Shown in pieces: positions 20,173-31,349 of a stretch of 64,000 nt of DNA; positions within the stretch are counted from its first letter, which is position 1; every line of letters begins with the position of its first letter. A program made the position numbers and the translations under genes. Origin of the DNA: Ophryocystis elektroscirrha (taxonomy: Eukaryota; Apicomplexa; Conoidasida; Neogregarinorida; Ophryocystidae). The notes below the pieces were generated by a model. It was given only the letters and a program-made list of their open reading frames with translations, ran no database searches and was not told where the DNA came from. The stretch is taken from positions 1-64,000 of the forward strand of contig JAQIFP010000001.1 of the NCBI GenBank assembly GCA_030141585.1. The letters are read 5' to 3'.

Positions 20173-22745
20173 TTATAATTTATCTAAATAATTATCTAAA
20201 GAAGGGATGTCTTCTTTTAAATTTTTTCGTTTTCTGATAGATTTAACTAGTTCATGTGTTTTGCTGAGTTTATCTAAAGGATTTCCAGGAACTTCATCCC
20301 AGTGATCGAATACACATTGAGGGGATGCTTTCCCTGAAGTACCAGCACGTAAATCTTTTGTAAACCCGAAAGATTCTGCAACGGGTAAATGTGCCTTTAT
20401 TTGCATTAATGGAGTTCCTATTCGCTGTTCGCTGCTGACTAGACGACCACGACGCGTACTTAAGACATTATAAACACCAGTTACGGCATCACGAGGACAG
20501 GTTATATCAACTAAAAAGATTGGTTCTTGCAACCTTGGCTCTGCAGTTAAACACGATGCGTATAAGACTCTACGGCATGTAGGCATTATCTGACCAGCTC
20601 CACGATGTATTGCATCTGCGTGTAACACGACGTCATGTAAGTTAAAGCGGATCCCTCTCATATTTTCTTCACACAAAACTCCTTCTTTTGTAGCCCACTG
20701 GAAAGCAGAAACGCAATGCTCTTTAATTTCGTTCAAATACTGCACTCCAGAAGTTACGTCAACAAATAGGTTGGGACCTGTTGCTTCGGGTCCAAAGCAC
20801 CAAATTTTTAAAGCGTGATTTTTATCCCATGAAAATTTATCAGCTAACATATTGCATCTATCTTTGGGTTCCATTCGAACATTTATAGTTCCTAACTCAA
20901 TGGCTTCGGCTAAACCTTCTTCAAAAGGTTCTGCCGTCATGTATAATCGATTATGCTTGTTAGGTGATTTCGACAAACATGTTTGAGAAGATGGGGCTGA
21001 TACTGTTTCACGATAGGAAACTACGGGGTCCGATACAGTAAAGTCAATCTGTGCATATTCATCGCGAAGATCTTTTAAACAAATTTCCACGTGCAATTCA
21101 CCACAACCAGCTATAATATGTTCGCCGGATTCTTCTGTTGAACAAACAACTAAAGGATCAGATTTGGACAATTTTTTCAGTCCTTCGACTAATTTTGGAA
21201 GTTCTTTTTGATCTTTGGGACTTACAGCTACTCTTACAACTGGAGATACAGAGTACTTCATATCTGCTATATTATGAGCGTTTTCAAAAGTGGTGATAGT
21301 CCCAGATTTGAGTAAATACTGGTCGACTCCAACAAGCCCAACTGTATTTCCACAAGGTACGTCTTGCACTTTCTCAACATATCTTCCCATCATCAAAACA
21401 GTTCGCTGAATATTACGTACATGAAGATCATTGTTACTTCCAGGAGTGTAATGCGATCCTTGTATTCTAACTCGTTGACCCGTAGAAACCGTACCAGAAA
21501 AAACGCGTCCAAAAGCATAAAATCTGCCTTTGTCAGAAGTAGGAACCATTTTAGAGACATACATCATTAAAGGAGCGTTTGGATCACAATTTCTGATTCC
21601 ATTTGCTGCTTCATCATCCATAGGACCTTCGTATAAATTCTCTACTCGATATCTTTGAGCGATAACAGGTGAAGGAAGATGCGTAACTATCATTTCGAGT
21701 AAAGTGTCTCCGGCAGGTAACCACAACTGCATAACTCTTTTTAACAAAGCTTTCCCAGTGAGCTGTTTTTCTTCACCTTTCAACTGAACGCCTAAACTAG
21801 TTAACATAGCCTCATATTTAGCAACATTATTATTCATTATATGTGTAAATAATGAACAAATAGGGTCCATGATGAATTGACAAAAAGCTCTTTTAGAAGA
21901 TCCTTCTTGAGTTTTACTAAATGATTTTTTAGCTGGATTATAAAAGCATTCACCCCAAAGTCTTTGCATCATTTTGCTTTTCTCAACACCGAATTTTTGA
22001 GCATAAATTCTTGCAAAACGTTCAATGGTAAAAGCCCAACCATGTAGTCCCGATCCAAAAGAAACTGTTCCTTTTTCTGGATATACTTGAACGTCACCAA
22101 TCAAATTGTCCGTATATGTCGCTATGATAACATTAACATTTTCAATAGTTCTATTGAATGCTTGGTATATCTCTTCAGATTCCATCATAAGTTCAAGTAG
22201 TGCTCTATCAACTTTATTGACATGTAGTAAAGGTTTGATTCTTTCCGCTAGTGCTTGTCTCAACACAGTTTCTGTTTGAACACAAACACCTTCAATAGTG
22301 TCTACTACGACAAGAGCGCCATCAGTTACTCTTAAAGCCGCAGTCACTTCTGAAGAAAAATCTATGTGTCCGGGAGAATCAATTAAGTTTATCAGAAAAG
22401 GTTGTTTTCCTCTTCCGTCATCGATGTCATGCTCGAAATACAAAGATATGCCAGTAGATTTAATTGTAATGCATCTTTCTTGTTCATCAGCTCTTGTATC
22501 TGTGAATCGAGCGTCCCCTGCATTTTTAGCTGCAATAATCCCTGCTTTCATTACTAATGAATCTGTTAGAGTAGACTTTCCATGATCGACATGAGCAATA
22601 ACAGACATATTACGAATATTATGGGGATTTCCCATAATTTCTCTACATTCTTCTATTGTGAAATTCACCTACAAAAAGCCATTAACAATACAATTCAATA
22701 AATTATTTTATATAAATTGAACAATATACATATAATTTCTACCAT
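20173..22745 (-). CDS. Translation elongation factor 2
   Basis: EF2 moves tRNA and mRNA through the ribosome using GTP. The main exon (20173-22668) encodes [13 protein letters not shown], then the G1 motif AHVDHGKST, a complete GTPase domain with DSPGH and NKVD, domains II-V, and the diphthamide loop [18 protein letters not shown] with its histidine intact. It ends with the usual SLDNYLDKL. The exon opens with GTG preceded by tttttgtag. Upstream, ATG|gtagaa at 22742-22745 gives a first exon of only the start codon and a 74-nt intron (22669-22742). The spliced product, MVNFT..., is 832 residues, the canonical eukaryotic length. No other intron is present, in contrast to nearly all neighbours. 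Confidence 0.97.
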
Positions 22746-23156
22746 TTTTTAACAAGAGCGACTATTCAGTATAGCTTGATTGTGGAACTGGTTTCCCTAA
22801 AAAATATATACTGTCCCTGATTAGGTGCAACAAATTAAAATATTTTATTATTGATGTTGATACATTTCAGGCCATTTTTGATGTATATATAATTTGTACG
22901 AATAAAATTTTTGTTAATAACAAACACATGGTGTGCTTATACATATTTAACAATCTTTAGCCATATTCAGCATGAATAGAATATTATAGATTACCAATAA
23001 ACTTTTTCAAATAAACGTGTGTCATTTTATTTTTCATCAATATCGTGGTTTTTTTGTATTACACCAATTTTAGGTATAGTCTTTAACTATGGTTATTTAC
23101 TTTAAGTTAGGTTATAATTTATTTCTAGGTTGCTTTTCATAAATTTTTTATAAAGA
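22746..23156. other. Divergent promoter region, EF2 and membrane-protein gene
   Basis: About 0.4 kb of AT-rich sequence between two divergent starts. No ORF or RNA is recognised. A strong promoter is expected because EF2 is highly expressed, but I see no definable motif. Confidence 0.5.
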
Positions 23157-23943
23157 ATGAAAAATAAAGCTTCTAAAAAAAATAATCAACAAGATTCTTA
23201 TTTGCTCTCTGTATGGTTACGGGGAAAATTCATTCCAGAAATATTCAATGTATCGTAAGGTGTATCAAAAACTATAATTGTTCAGAATTCTTTCCTTTTT
23301 TTTTTGGTTAGGGATCATATATGGGATTGGATCAGTTTTGATGTCAATAACTTTTTTTTATTTTTTACCTACTATAAATGATATAGTTGTTTGCCCTGCT
23401 AAATCAAATGTCCAAACATTTACTGTGTTGTGGATATTACTTGTGAGTATTTCTATGGTCTTAAAGTCTCAGAGTCTTATTCACTTACTAACTTCTTATG
23501 CTTATTTGACAATTATCAAGTATATATACGGGCGTAACAAATTTTTGTAGCATGGATCTTACTGAATTTTCCCAAATAAGTTTATACGTTCAGATTATTG
23601 GAGTTATGAGTAGAACTGCTCCTATATTTTCTAGAGTGATTCATATATTCACTTTTTGTGAATTAAATGTCATTCTAATTCAAATATTGTTTTTACCAGA
23701 ATGCAATAGTTTTCAATTTCTTTTAAGTTTAGGTATTGAATTATAATTTTACGAAACTTAGGGGTCATATTTTTTCTTTGGTGGCTTATAGTTGTAGTTG
23801 GTATTTGGGCGAAACGCACCTTATTTGTACCTCCATACTTATTTGAGCCATCCCGACCAGGAACAAGCAGTTTCCAAGAGCTTCAGGTATTGTTAAATCA
23901 AGATAGATTGATTTAGAAATTACTGCAAATTATGGGTCCTTAA
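23157..23943 (+). CDS. Small multi-pass membrane protein
   Basis: Exons join into a protein starting MKNKASKKNNQQDSYLLSVWLRGKF. About five hydrophobic helices follow: FFFWLGIIYGIGSVLMSITFFY, FTVLWILLVSISMVL, SLYVQIIGVMSRTAP, FCELNVILIQILFL and VIFFLWWLIVVVGIW. The C-terminus is PPYLFEPSRPGTSSFQELQKLLQIMGP. Introns fall near 23250-23283, 23522-23550, 23734-23760 and 23887-23915, each about 30 nt. The topology resembles small ER multi-pass proteins; a hydroxyacyl-CoA dehydratase was considered but no catalytic Tyr/Glu block is evident. Function is unknown. The next gene downstream on the same strand is PRPP synthetase. Confidence 0.5.
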
Positions 23944-24065
23944 ATAGGAGTTCATTTAAATTATTGTGTCAACTATTCCTTTTTTTTTTGACTCATGAAA
24001 ACATGATGCTGAGTTTTCTTATCTTTAATAGAATATACTACAGGTCGTACCTATTTCAATTCATT

Positions 24066-25700
24066 ATGTCGATATTCCGTAATTATTTTGTCAACAAGTT
24101 AAATTTTTTATCTATTTCACCAACATTACTTTTTAATAATTTTGGAACTTCTGATGGGGTTTTCAACGCCAAAACCCAATCATTTTACTTTAACAATAAA
24201 AACCCATACAGACATACTAATTGTAAAACGTTAAATGACCACGACGGTAATAAACGAATTGGAAAGAGTTTTGAAAATACCGTCATATTTTCGGGACAAT
24301 CTAATCCTAAACTTGCTGAAGCAATTGCTGCTAATTTAGGCCTCAAATTAGGTTCAAAGTTGTTTAAATTCATATATTGCAGGTTCTATAAAATTAGAGC
24401 GGTTTGCTGACGGAGAGGTGAATTTACAGTTCTTAGAGTCTCTACGTGCAAAAAATGTTTACTTGATTCAAGCCACTTCACCCCCTGTTAATGAAAATTT
24501 AGTTGAACTTTTATTAATGATATCGACTTCTCGACGTTCTTCAGCAAAAAAAATTACTGTCATTATTCCTTATTATGGATATGCGCGTCAAGTAACTAAT
24601 GTACAACTTCAATTCAAATTTCAGGATCGTAAATGTAATTCTAGAGTTCCTATATCTGCCGCTGACGTTGCTCGAATGATAGAAACCATGGGCGTGGATC
24701 GTGTAATTTCAATAGATTTACATAGCGGCCAAATACAAGGTTTACTGTATATTTATAGTACAATACTAATCAATAGGGTTTTTTGGTCCTAGAGTACCCG
24801 TTGATAATTTAGAAGCTCAAGGAATAGGTAATAGTGATTGATAAATTCGAAATCTAGGTCTTGAGTATTTTTCAAATAAAAAATTAACTAATCCCGTAAT
24901 TGTTTCACCCGATGCAGGTAGTGCAGAATTGCTGTTCGAAAATTTCAGGTGGCGTTTACAGAGCTCGAAAATTTCAGGAAGGGTTGAGATCAAAAAAGTA
25001 TACAAATACTGATATTGCTATGTTAATTAAACAGGTTTGTTTTATGAATGCAGAAATTCATAAAAGCTTTAATCAGATTATTTTTATAGAGTTGAAAGTT
25101 TAAATATAAGATGCATTTAAGCTGTATTAAATAAATTAAAATTTAGAATCATAATAATGAAAAATATCCACAAACATAATATATTAAATTTCAGAGGTCA
25201 AAACCTAATGAAGTGGAACGAATGGATTTGGTTGGCAGCGTTAAAGTAAAATTGAATATGCTCAAAATTGTCAGGGATGTGATGCAATAATAGTAGACGA
25301 TATTATAGATACTGCTGGCACATTATGTGAAGCAGCTAATCAATTAAAGCTAGCGAAAGCAAATGTAATTTTGATGTTTAAAGTTATTAGCTTAGCGTGT
25401 ATTTGCTTTTGCAACGCACGGCTTATTCAGCAAGTCAGCAACTGAGAAACTTGAAAACTCATGCATTGAAGAAATTGTTGTGACTGATACAATTAAATTG
25501 TCTCCAGTAAGTTGGACGCTGTTTATTATTATGCATAAGGCTTCTGAGAACTGTAAAAAAATTACTCAATTGAGCACCGGTAATTTTTTTTGTATGCTAA
25601 AAAATTAAAAAAATTTTTAGCACCTTTGATTGCGGAAACTGTTAGACGAATTCATCAAAAAGAAAGTCTTCAAAAATTGTTTGAATGGGAAATAAAATAA
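24066..25700 (+). CDS. Ribose-phosphate pyrophosphokinase
   Basis: Makes PRPP from ribose 5-phosphate and ATP for nucleotide synthesis and salvage. Exons joined by introns of 30-37 nt give the family motifs: [89 protein letters not shown], the PRPP loop [28 protein letters not shown] and the closing helix. The YYGYARQ segment carries the ATP-binding loop and is split by a 33-nt intron. The N-terminus carries about 55 extra residues before the catalytic core, suggesting an organelle or other targeting extension, although the start could also be at 24003. The stop is 25698-25700. The convergent V-ATPase G gene ends 121 bp away. Confidence 0.92.
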
Positions 25701-25820
25701 TTGTTCAAGTATATTTTATGTAAACTTTTTTACATCAAACTTATTACTAAATTTATGTGTATTAAGAGATATTATTTAAACACTTACACTTATCAAAAAT
25801 TTAGAAGTTGAAGAAAAAAA

Positions 25821-26230
25821 TTAGTGTATATCTTTAGTTTTAAAATCTATATTAGTTACAATTTGAACTAAAAAGTCCACAACTTTGTCAACATTTTCGT
25901 TTAAATCTTTTTTTAAAACGTCAAAATATCGCTTGTTATTAAAATTACTGTCATTAGAAATATCTTCTGTCATAAGTTTCTAAATTAAATAGATTTATAA
26001 TTTTATTACGTTTTTGACATTTTTTTCAAAATTTTCAAGCTCTTTTTTACGAAATATTTGTAGTTCTTCTTCTGCCGCTTCGTTCGCATCTTTAAATTTT
26101 TTAATGCGAGCTAAATTATAATAAAAAAAATATTTATTTCACCTTCACGAGCCCGTTTCACGATTTTGTCAGCATCGTCTTCTGCTAATAGAAGTTTTTG
26201 AATTAAAGCGTTCGATCCAACTGGACTCAT
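25821..26230 (-). CDS. V-type proton ATPase subunit G
   Basis: Peripheral-stalk subunit of the vacuolar proton pump. The short protein begins MSPVGSNALIQKLLLAEDDADKIVKRARE, matching the family's QGIQQLLxAEKxAxxxVxxARxxK start. It then continues as a charged helix (RIKKFKDANEAAEEELQIF, RKKELENFEKN). The C-terminal exon has YFDVLKKDLNENVDKVVDFL and VQIVTNIDFKTKDIH. Two short introns were read, one after the RARE segment (about 32 nt) and one after the FEKN segment. The size of roughly 115 residues is normal. LSm5 lies just upstream on the same strand. Confidence 0.85.
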
Positions 26231-26323
26231 ACGTTACATAGACATAAGTTTATCAGACAAACAGTCATTTGACATGGTTCATTGAAAATTAATAATAAAG
26301 CTTCTAAGTGTAATTTTGTATTA

Positions 26324-26657
26324 TTAAGATTTTTTTGCGCTATAAAAATCTGGTTCAACACCAGGTACAAATATAGCTATATTCGACCCATTAAGTAAAA
26401 TTGAGTCAATTTTTGTGACCACTTTCGAATTGTTGTCTGAATACGAGCACTCTAAAACATTATCCAAAACCATATTTATGTAATCATCAAAACCTCTTAA
26501 AACTCCGTACTATTCACAAAATGTACAAATATGACATTACGAATTCTTTTCGATCTCTCATTAATATCCATAAATGTGCTCCGATACATTTATCAATCAC
26601 GGCTAATGGTAAATAACTTGCTTTTTGTTGTACTGTGGCTTTTGAAAAATTACTCAT
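26324..26657 (-). CDS. U6 snRNA-associated LSm5
   Basis: LSm5 is part of the LSm2-8 ring on U6 snRNA and the LSm1-7 ring in mRNA decay. The product begins MSNFSKATVQQKASYLPLAVIDKCIGAHLWILMRDRKEF, matching LSm5 LPLELVDKCIGSRIHIVMKxDKE. After a short intron near 26515-26550 it continues YGVLRGFDDYINMVLDNVLE and SILLNGSNIAIFVPGVEPD, the Sm2 motif of LSm5 being ILLNGNNITMLVPGG. It stops at 26324-26326. Two further LSm/Sm genes lie in the window (SmD3 at 0.5 kb and LSm7 at 42 kb). Confidence 0.88.
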
Positions 26658-26830
26658 TATAGGACAGTCCACTGAGCCTTTTGTTGTTATTTCTTTAAAA
26701 AGCTACATAAGAGTTTTTCTATTTAACTGTGCTGATGTGCAGAATGTGGAACGATTGATAGTGTTTGAGTTTACAAAAAAGAAAAGCTCACTATCAAATC
26801 ACTTTTGATAATAACTTTAAAACTGTAAAA

Positions 26831-27324
26831 TTAAAATGCTTTATAGTTTTTGATTAATACAGAGTTCATGATAGTGAGGTAAGATAAAATATACATCAAA
26901 AATACATATCCAAATAAATAAGGAGTTATAAACATACATGTAAAATTTTCAAATGTTGCTTGGAAAAAATCCAAGTTTAAGCGACAAAAACCACTTATAA
27001 GGGTGTCTATATTTTCGATAGTCTTGATGATGCTATTTGCTGATATTTCCAGATTTTTAACAAACGAATTAACAGAGTGTATGTGACTTATCATTTTGGA
27101 TTCAACATCTGGATCTAATTTTAACGATGCTTTAGTTTTATCATCATTAAATTTTAACATGGTTTCATTGTTGTTATAGTTCAATATCTCACAAAGACTA
27201 CTCTCTGAAGGGATCTTGTTAGATAAAGAATCAGTTTCTTTGTTCACGTAACAGTATTTTTGATCAAGAGATACTTTTATTGTATTCTGGAAAAAAAAAA
27301 TATAAAATTTAATGTTAAAAATTT

Positions 27325-27362
<38 letters not shown>

Positions 27363-28543
27363 ATTACCTCATCATCGTCATCATTAAATACGGTATATTC
27401 AATATCTTTCCAATAAGCTAGTTGATGAAGGGGGTTTGTAGAATCTTCTTGTTCAAAATAATTAGTTGAATTGAACAAACATTTATTTAACATGCTGGTT
27501 CGGACTAATGTACCATTGTTATCTTCAAATTCATATTTTAATAAACGAAAATTTTGTCTTTCAAGAAATTCATATTTAGCTAGATCACAAACATCTTTAG
27601 AAAAAAACGCCATAATAAGCAGCAAACTCGCAAAAATGAATGATATGGCAAAGACTATAGAATTTGATAAAAAGAAAAACATATCTGCTTTCATTAAATT
27701 GTTAAAGTGAAGTTTTGACCGAATTATGTATAAATATAAAAGGGATATAATATTATAAATTATCAAGACAGAAGTTACACCAACGATTATATAACTTGTG
27801 TTCAAAAGAAATGCCGGAAATTCATCAGATATTTTTTTGGCGATGCGCAAAAAAAAATTGTAGAGCTTTATCGCTTCATCCTCCAGTTTTTTCATTGAAA
27901 ATATACCGTACGAATAAATCGTATTCGAAAGCTGATCAATATTAATCGTATAGGATGAGGTGATAAACCCATTTAACCATATATTATGATGAAAAATTGT
28001 TGTGTTATTAACCAATTTAGTGTGCTGACTCAAGTCAACTGATTTTATATATTCTGGAAAAGTTTTTCCATTGGTTATAGCATTTTCAAAATATATATCT
28101 TTCAATTCCGCTTTTGAAAAATTTTCATAAACGTCTCTAAATCTGTGAAGGTTACAGTTAAAAACTTTTAGATTCTGTATAACATTGAGACTGAAAATTA
28201 TGCATAAAACAAGTTCAACTGATATCAGGATAGCTAAAGCAGCTTTTGTGAAGACGATAAATGAGGGGGAAAGTCTTGGTAATTTTTGCAACTGATATCT
28301 AAAAGTTGTATTCCATGTTGCGAGAGCATGCAATATAATTGTTGCTAATCCGATTCCAATAGAAATTATCAATAAAAAAATGAATATTGGCTTATGCTTA
28401 AGATACATCGTGTAATCATTTTTTTGAATTGATAATTGTAAGGGTTCAATAGCTTTTAATTGAAGCTGCTTAACAATTAACTCCAAAATCAGCGGTGCAC
28501 TAAAATCGTATTTAATTGTAGAGCTACTGCAAGTGGAAAACAT
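26831..28543 (-). CDS. Five-TM protein with prominin/tweety-like topology
   Basis: Two large exons. Exon 1 (27359-28543, 394 residues) has TM helices PIFIFLLIISIGIGLATIILHAL, AALAILISVELVLCIIFSL, SYIIVGVTSVLIIYNIISLLYLYI and SIVFAISFIFASLLLIMAFF. Two large extracellular-type loops lie between helices, with cysteines and NTT/NGT glycosylation sites. Exon 2 (26831 to about 27285) adds a charged stretch and a last helix, LFGYVFLMYILSYLTIMNSVLI. Pairs of TMs separated by big N-glycosylated loops resemble prominin-1 or tweety, proteins of membrane protrusions, but sequence identity is not recognisable, so this is topology only. The roughly 100-nt intron holds a (TA)n run and a long polypyrimidine tract, unlike the usual 30-nt introns. 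Confidence 0.55.
27334..27356. repeat. (TA)n microsatellite inside an intron
   Basis: A pure TA run of about 24 nt sits just past the splice donor of the five-TM gene on the minus strand. The donor reads gtaatttga at about 27367. A variable repeat at a donor-proximal intron position could change intron length between strains. Confidence 0.9.
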
Positions 28544-28890
28544 TTTGGAGAAATTGAGAAATTGCAGGAGTTTTGTATTTTATTTTTGTAAACAATTATT
28601 GAAAATCATATTCACATAAAAACAGAAATTACACCTACACATGTTTACGTTATCAGTGAAAGAACCGGTATTTTATAAATGATTAACACTGATGGATTAT
28701 CTTAATATAATAACAATCCTATTACGTATTTTCAATGATATAGTCACTATTGTAGAATTTTTCTTATGATCATAGTATTTATTAATTAAATCCTTTTATA
28801 AATATTTGCAACTACTTAAGTACATTAAAAATAGTTTTATAATTATAATTTAATTAAATTGTGGTTTCAATAAAGTGTCAACTTTACTAT
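28544..28890. other. Divergent intergenic region, TM protein and MscS
   Basis: About 0.35 kb without coding frames on either strand; AT-rich, presumably the promoters of the two divergent membrane-protein genes. Confidence 0.5.
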
Positions 28891-31221
28891 ATGTCATCAG
28901 TTCCAATTCCATCAATTTATTCACGAAAAAAAACCCTAACGAAAACGTATTTTCATTTTGGTAAACGGTTTATTTACACAAATGATGCATCATCCATTGA
29001 AGTCACTGAAAACGAACAATTTTGTAGTTCCGATCCATGTGTCAATTTGTCTTTTTTTCCTGATTATTTACCTTTAATATTCATTGTTATAAATTTTTTG
29101 GCATGTCTTATTCTTTTGATAAGACAAAAACCATTTGCTTGGGTCTCAGTAGTACCATATATAACTTATTTTGTATTAACTTCTTCAATCACGTTTTGCT
29201 GTTTAGCGATTCGGTGCATATGGGTCAATTTCAATAATTTGAAAATGAGCCAAGTCAATTTGGTCCTTACTTTGATGCTTATAGCTGACCCAGAAATAAT
29301 GTATTTTGCCTTGTCTATAGTTTTAACGTTATTTTGGGCATTTATTCCAGCAGCATTTAGATATGATGTTGAAAAATCGATCAATATTTTCTTACCGGTT
29401 CAAGTTTTAATGGTTCTAATCAACATTAATATGTTATGTACAGTATGGACATTAGGGGTTTGTCATTATAACGTTGCGGAATATGTGTTTTAGATGATAA
29501 CTTTGAAATTTTTGATGTTAATTTTCAAGAAAAAATTATTGATGTCCTTGAACAGTTTTTTGTCAAATTACATCACACGGTATAAGACTTTATACGATTT
29601 CAATTCAAATTTGTAAAATGTTCATATACTCATTTTATTAATATAGTTTACAAGAGTTATTCGACGTTCCTAATGCAGTTTATAACCCAATGCTCACATC
29701 AATGGAATTGAATAAAAATATAACGTTCTCAAACTTGGTGGAACCAGGCATCAACAAAGTAAAACTTATTAAATAATTTATTATACCAAGGGAAATATAT
29801 TGGAGTATCGCTTGGAAAATAAGCCATGGTTCATACAAGAAAAAAATATGTTATTGATTGATAATAAGAAATGGTATAACTTGCTGGCTATTGAGGATAT
29901 CCAAAAAGTTCCCATAGAAATTGTCTTGAAAGGTGATAAACTGAATACGTTAAATTTATTTATTAATACTGTAAGTTCAAATTACTTTTTTTATAGACAA
30001 AACTTTGCTATTGAAAGACAAGTTGTCTGCAAAATATATTTCCCAATTGCTTTTTCACTTTTTATTGTATCTTCAAAACTCTAAAGTACCAAGGGTCCAT
30101 GAAAATACTAAAAATTTAGCTTGCGATGAATACAACGTTACGTACATTGATCAGAATAGTAATTTAAATGGTTTTTTTACATTTCAATTTAGATGAACAA
30201 AAATATGACAAGCCATATTTAACAAGTTCATATATACAATCTTTAGCAAGATCAGATTCAAAATTATTATTTTCATATATAGATCCAGAAGGTAATCAAA
30301 TTTATCATTTAATACAAAACAGAGAAAGGATCTATTTCCAAAAGACAACTCAATGATTTTATCGAATTAGTTCTAGATGCTAGGAAACAGTTGATAGATT
30401 CTGTTGTCTCTCGTAAAACTGCTCAAAACATATCGAAATACACCATCGTTTTCGGGTTGATTTCAGTATTCATTTTATTTATTCTTATGTTAAATGGAGT
30501 TTCTTTAGACAACTTGATAATATCAGGAGCAGCAGTTTTAGCATCAATAACTGTGATATTGAGTAGGATGTAACGACTGAAAATTTTATAGGTTTTCTTT
30601 ATACCGGATACATTCAGTCACTTATTTTTATATGTTTAGTCAATCCATATAACGTGGGTGATCGTGTACTTATTGACGGAAATATATTTAATGTCATTAA
30701 AATAAGTATGTATTCTAGTGAGTTTTGTACTATGCTTGGTCAAAAAGTATTGAATTACAGATTGTAAATGCAATTATAGGAAATTTTGAATCATGATACT
30801 CTGTTCAACAAGATTATAAAAAACGATACGAGAAGTATCAACGCTGGATTAGAATTGCCTTTTTCAATAGATTACCGAACTCCGCAATCTAAATATGAAG
30901 TAAATTATTGATTAAGTAAAAAATATTCCAGGCACTTCATTTTCTAGTAAAACAATATGTGAAAACTCACAAGCAATTTATTCCAAACTCATTTTTTTGC
31001 ATTTTGAACGAGTTTCAAGTTGACCATTTTGTTAAAGTAACCAAAAATTTGCATTTTCATTTTTTTAGTTTACATATTGGATGACGGCTAAAGACAGTTG
31101 GCGTAATTGGAAAAATGTTCAAAATACCAAAGCAATTCTATTAAGATTTATAAATCGACAATGTAACGCGTTGGGTATCAGTTATATGTCACCTGTTCAT
31201 CCAATTGAATTACAGTTATAA
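28891..31221 (+). CDS. MscS-family mechanosensitive channel
   Basis: Exons join into a channel protein. The first exon (28891-29493) encodes four or more TM segments (YLPLIFIVINFLACLILLI, SVVPYITYFVLTSSITFCC, MYFALSIVLTLFWAFI, FLPVQVLMVLININMLC). A long hydrophilic region follows (about 29500-30390). Then come a TM (YTIVFGLISVFILFILML) and the pore-region helix LIISGAAVLASITVIL. The diagnostic MscS beta domain reads LIFICLVNPYNVGDRVLIDGN, as in the eukaryotic MSL group (VHPYDVGDRxxxDG). The C-terminal exon ends ISYMSPVHPIELQL. MscS channels open on membrane tension to release ions. Internal exon borders between 29500 and 30380 are provisional. The 28861 GTG start is not used; the ATG at 28891 is the best in-frame start. 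Confidence 0.75.
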
Positions 31222-31349
31222 CCTTTGATAAATCAAAAATACTAGAATCATTGAGTTTAAAAATTGAATGTAACACATATAAATTTATTTTGGAAATACG
31301 TCAAATTGTGTATCTAGAGCATAACTAATGCAATTTCAGAGGGTTTAAT

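Noticed and set aside
20173..22668. GTG as a genuine EF2 start codon
   Set aside because: A spliced ATG upstream gives the canonical MVNFT and 832-residue length; nuclear genes rarely start with GTG.
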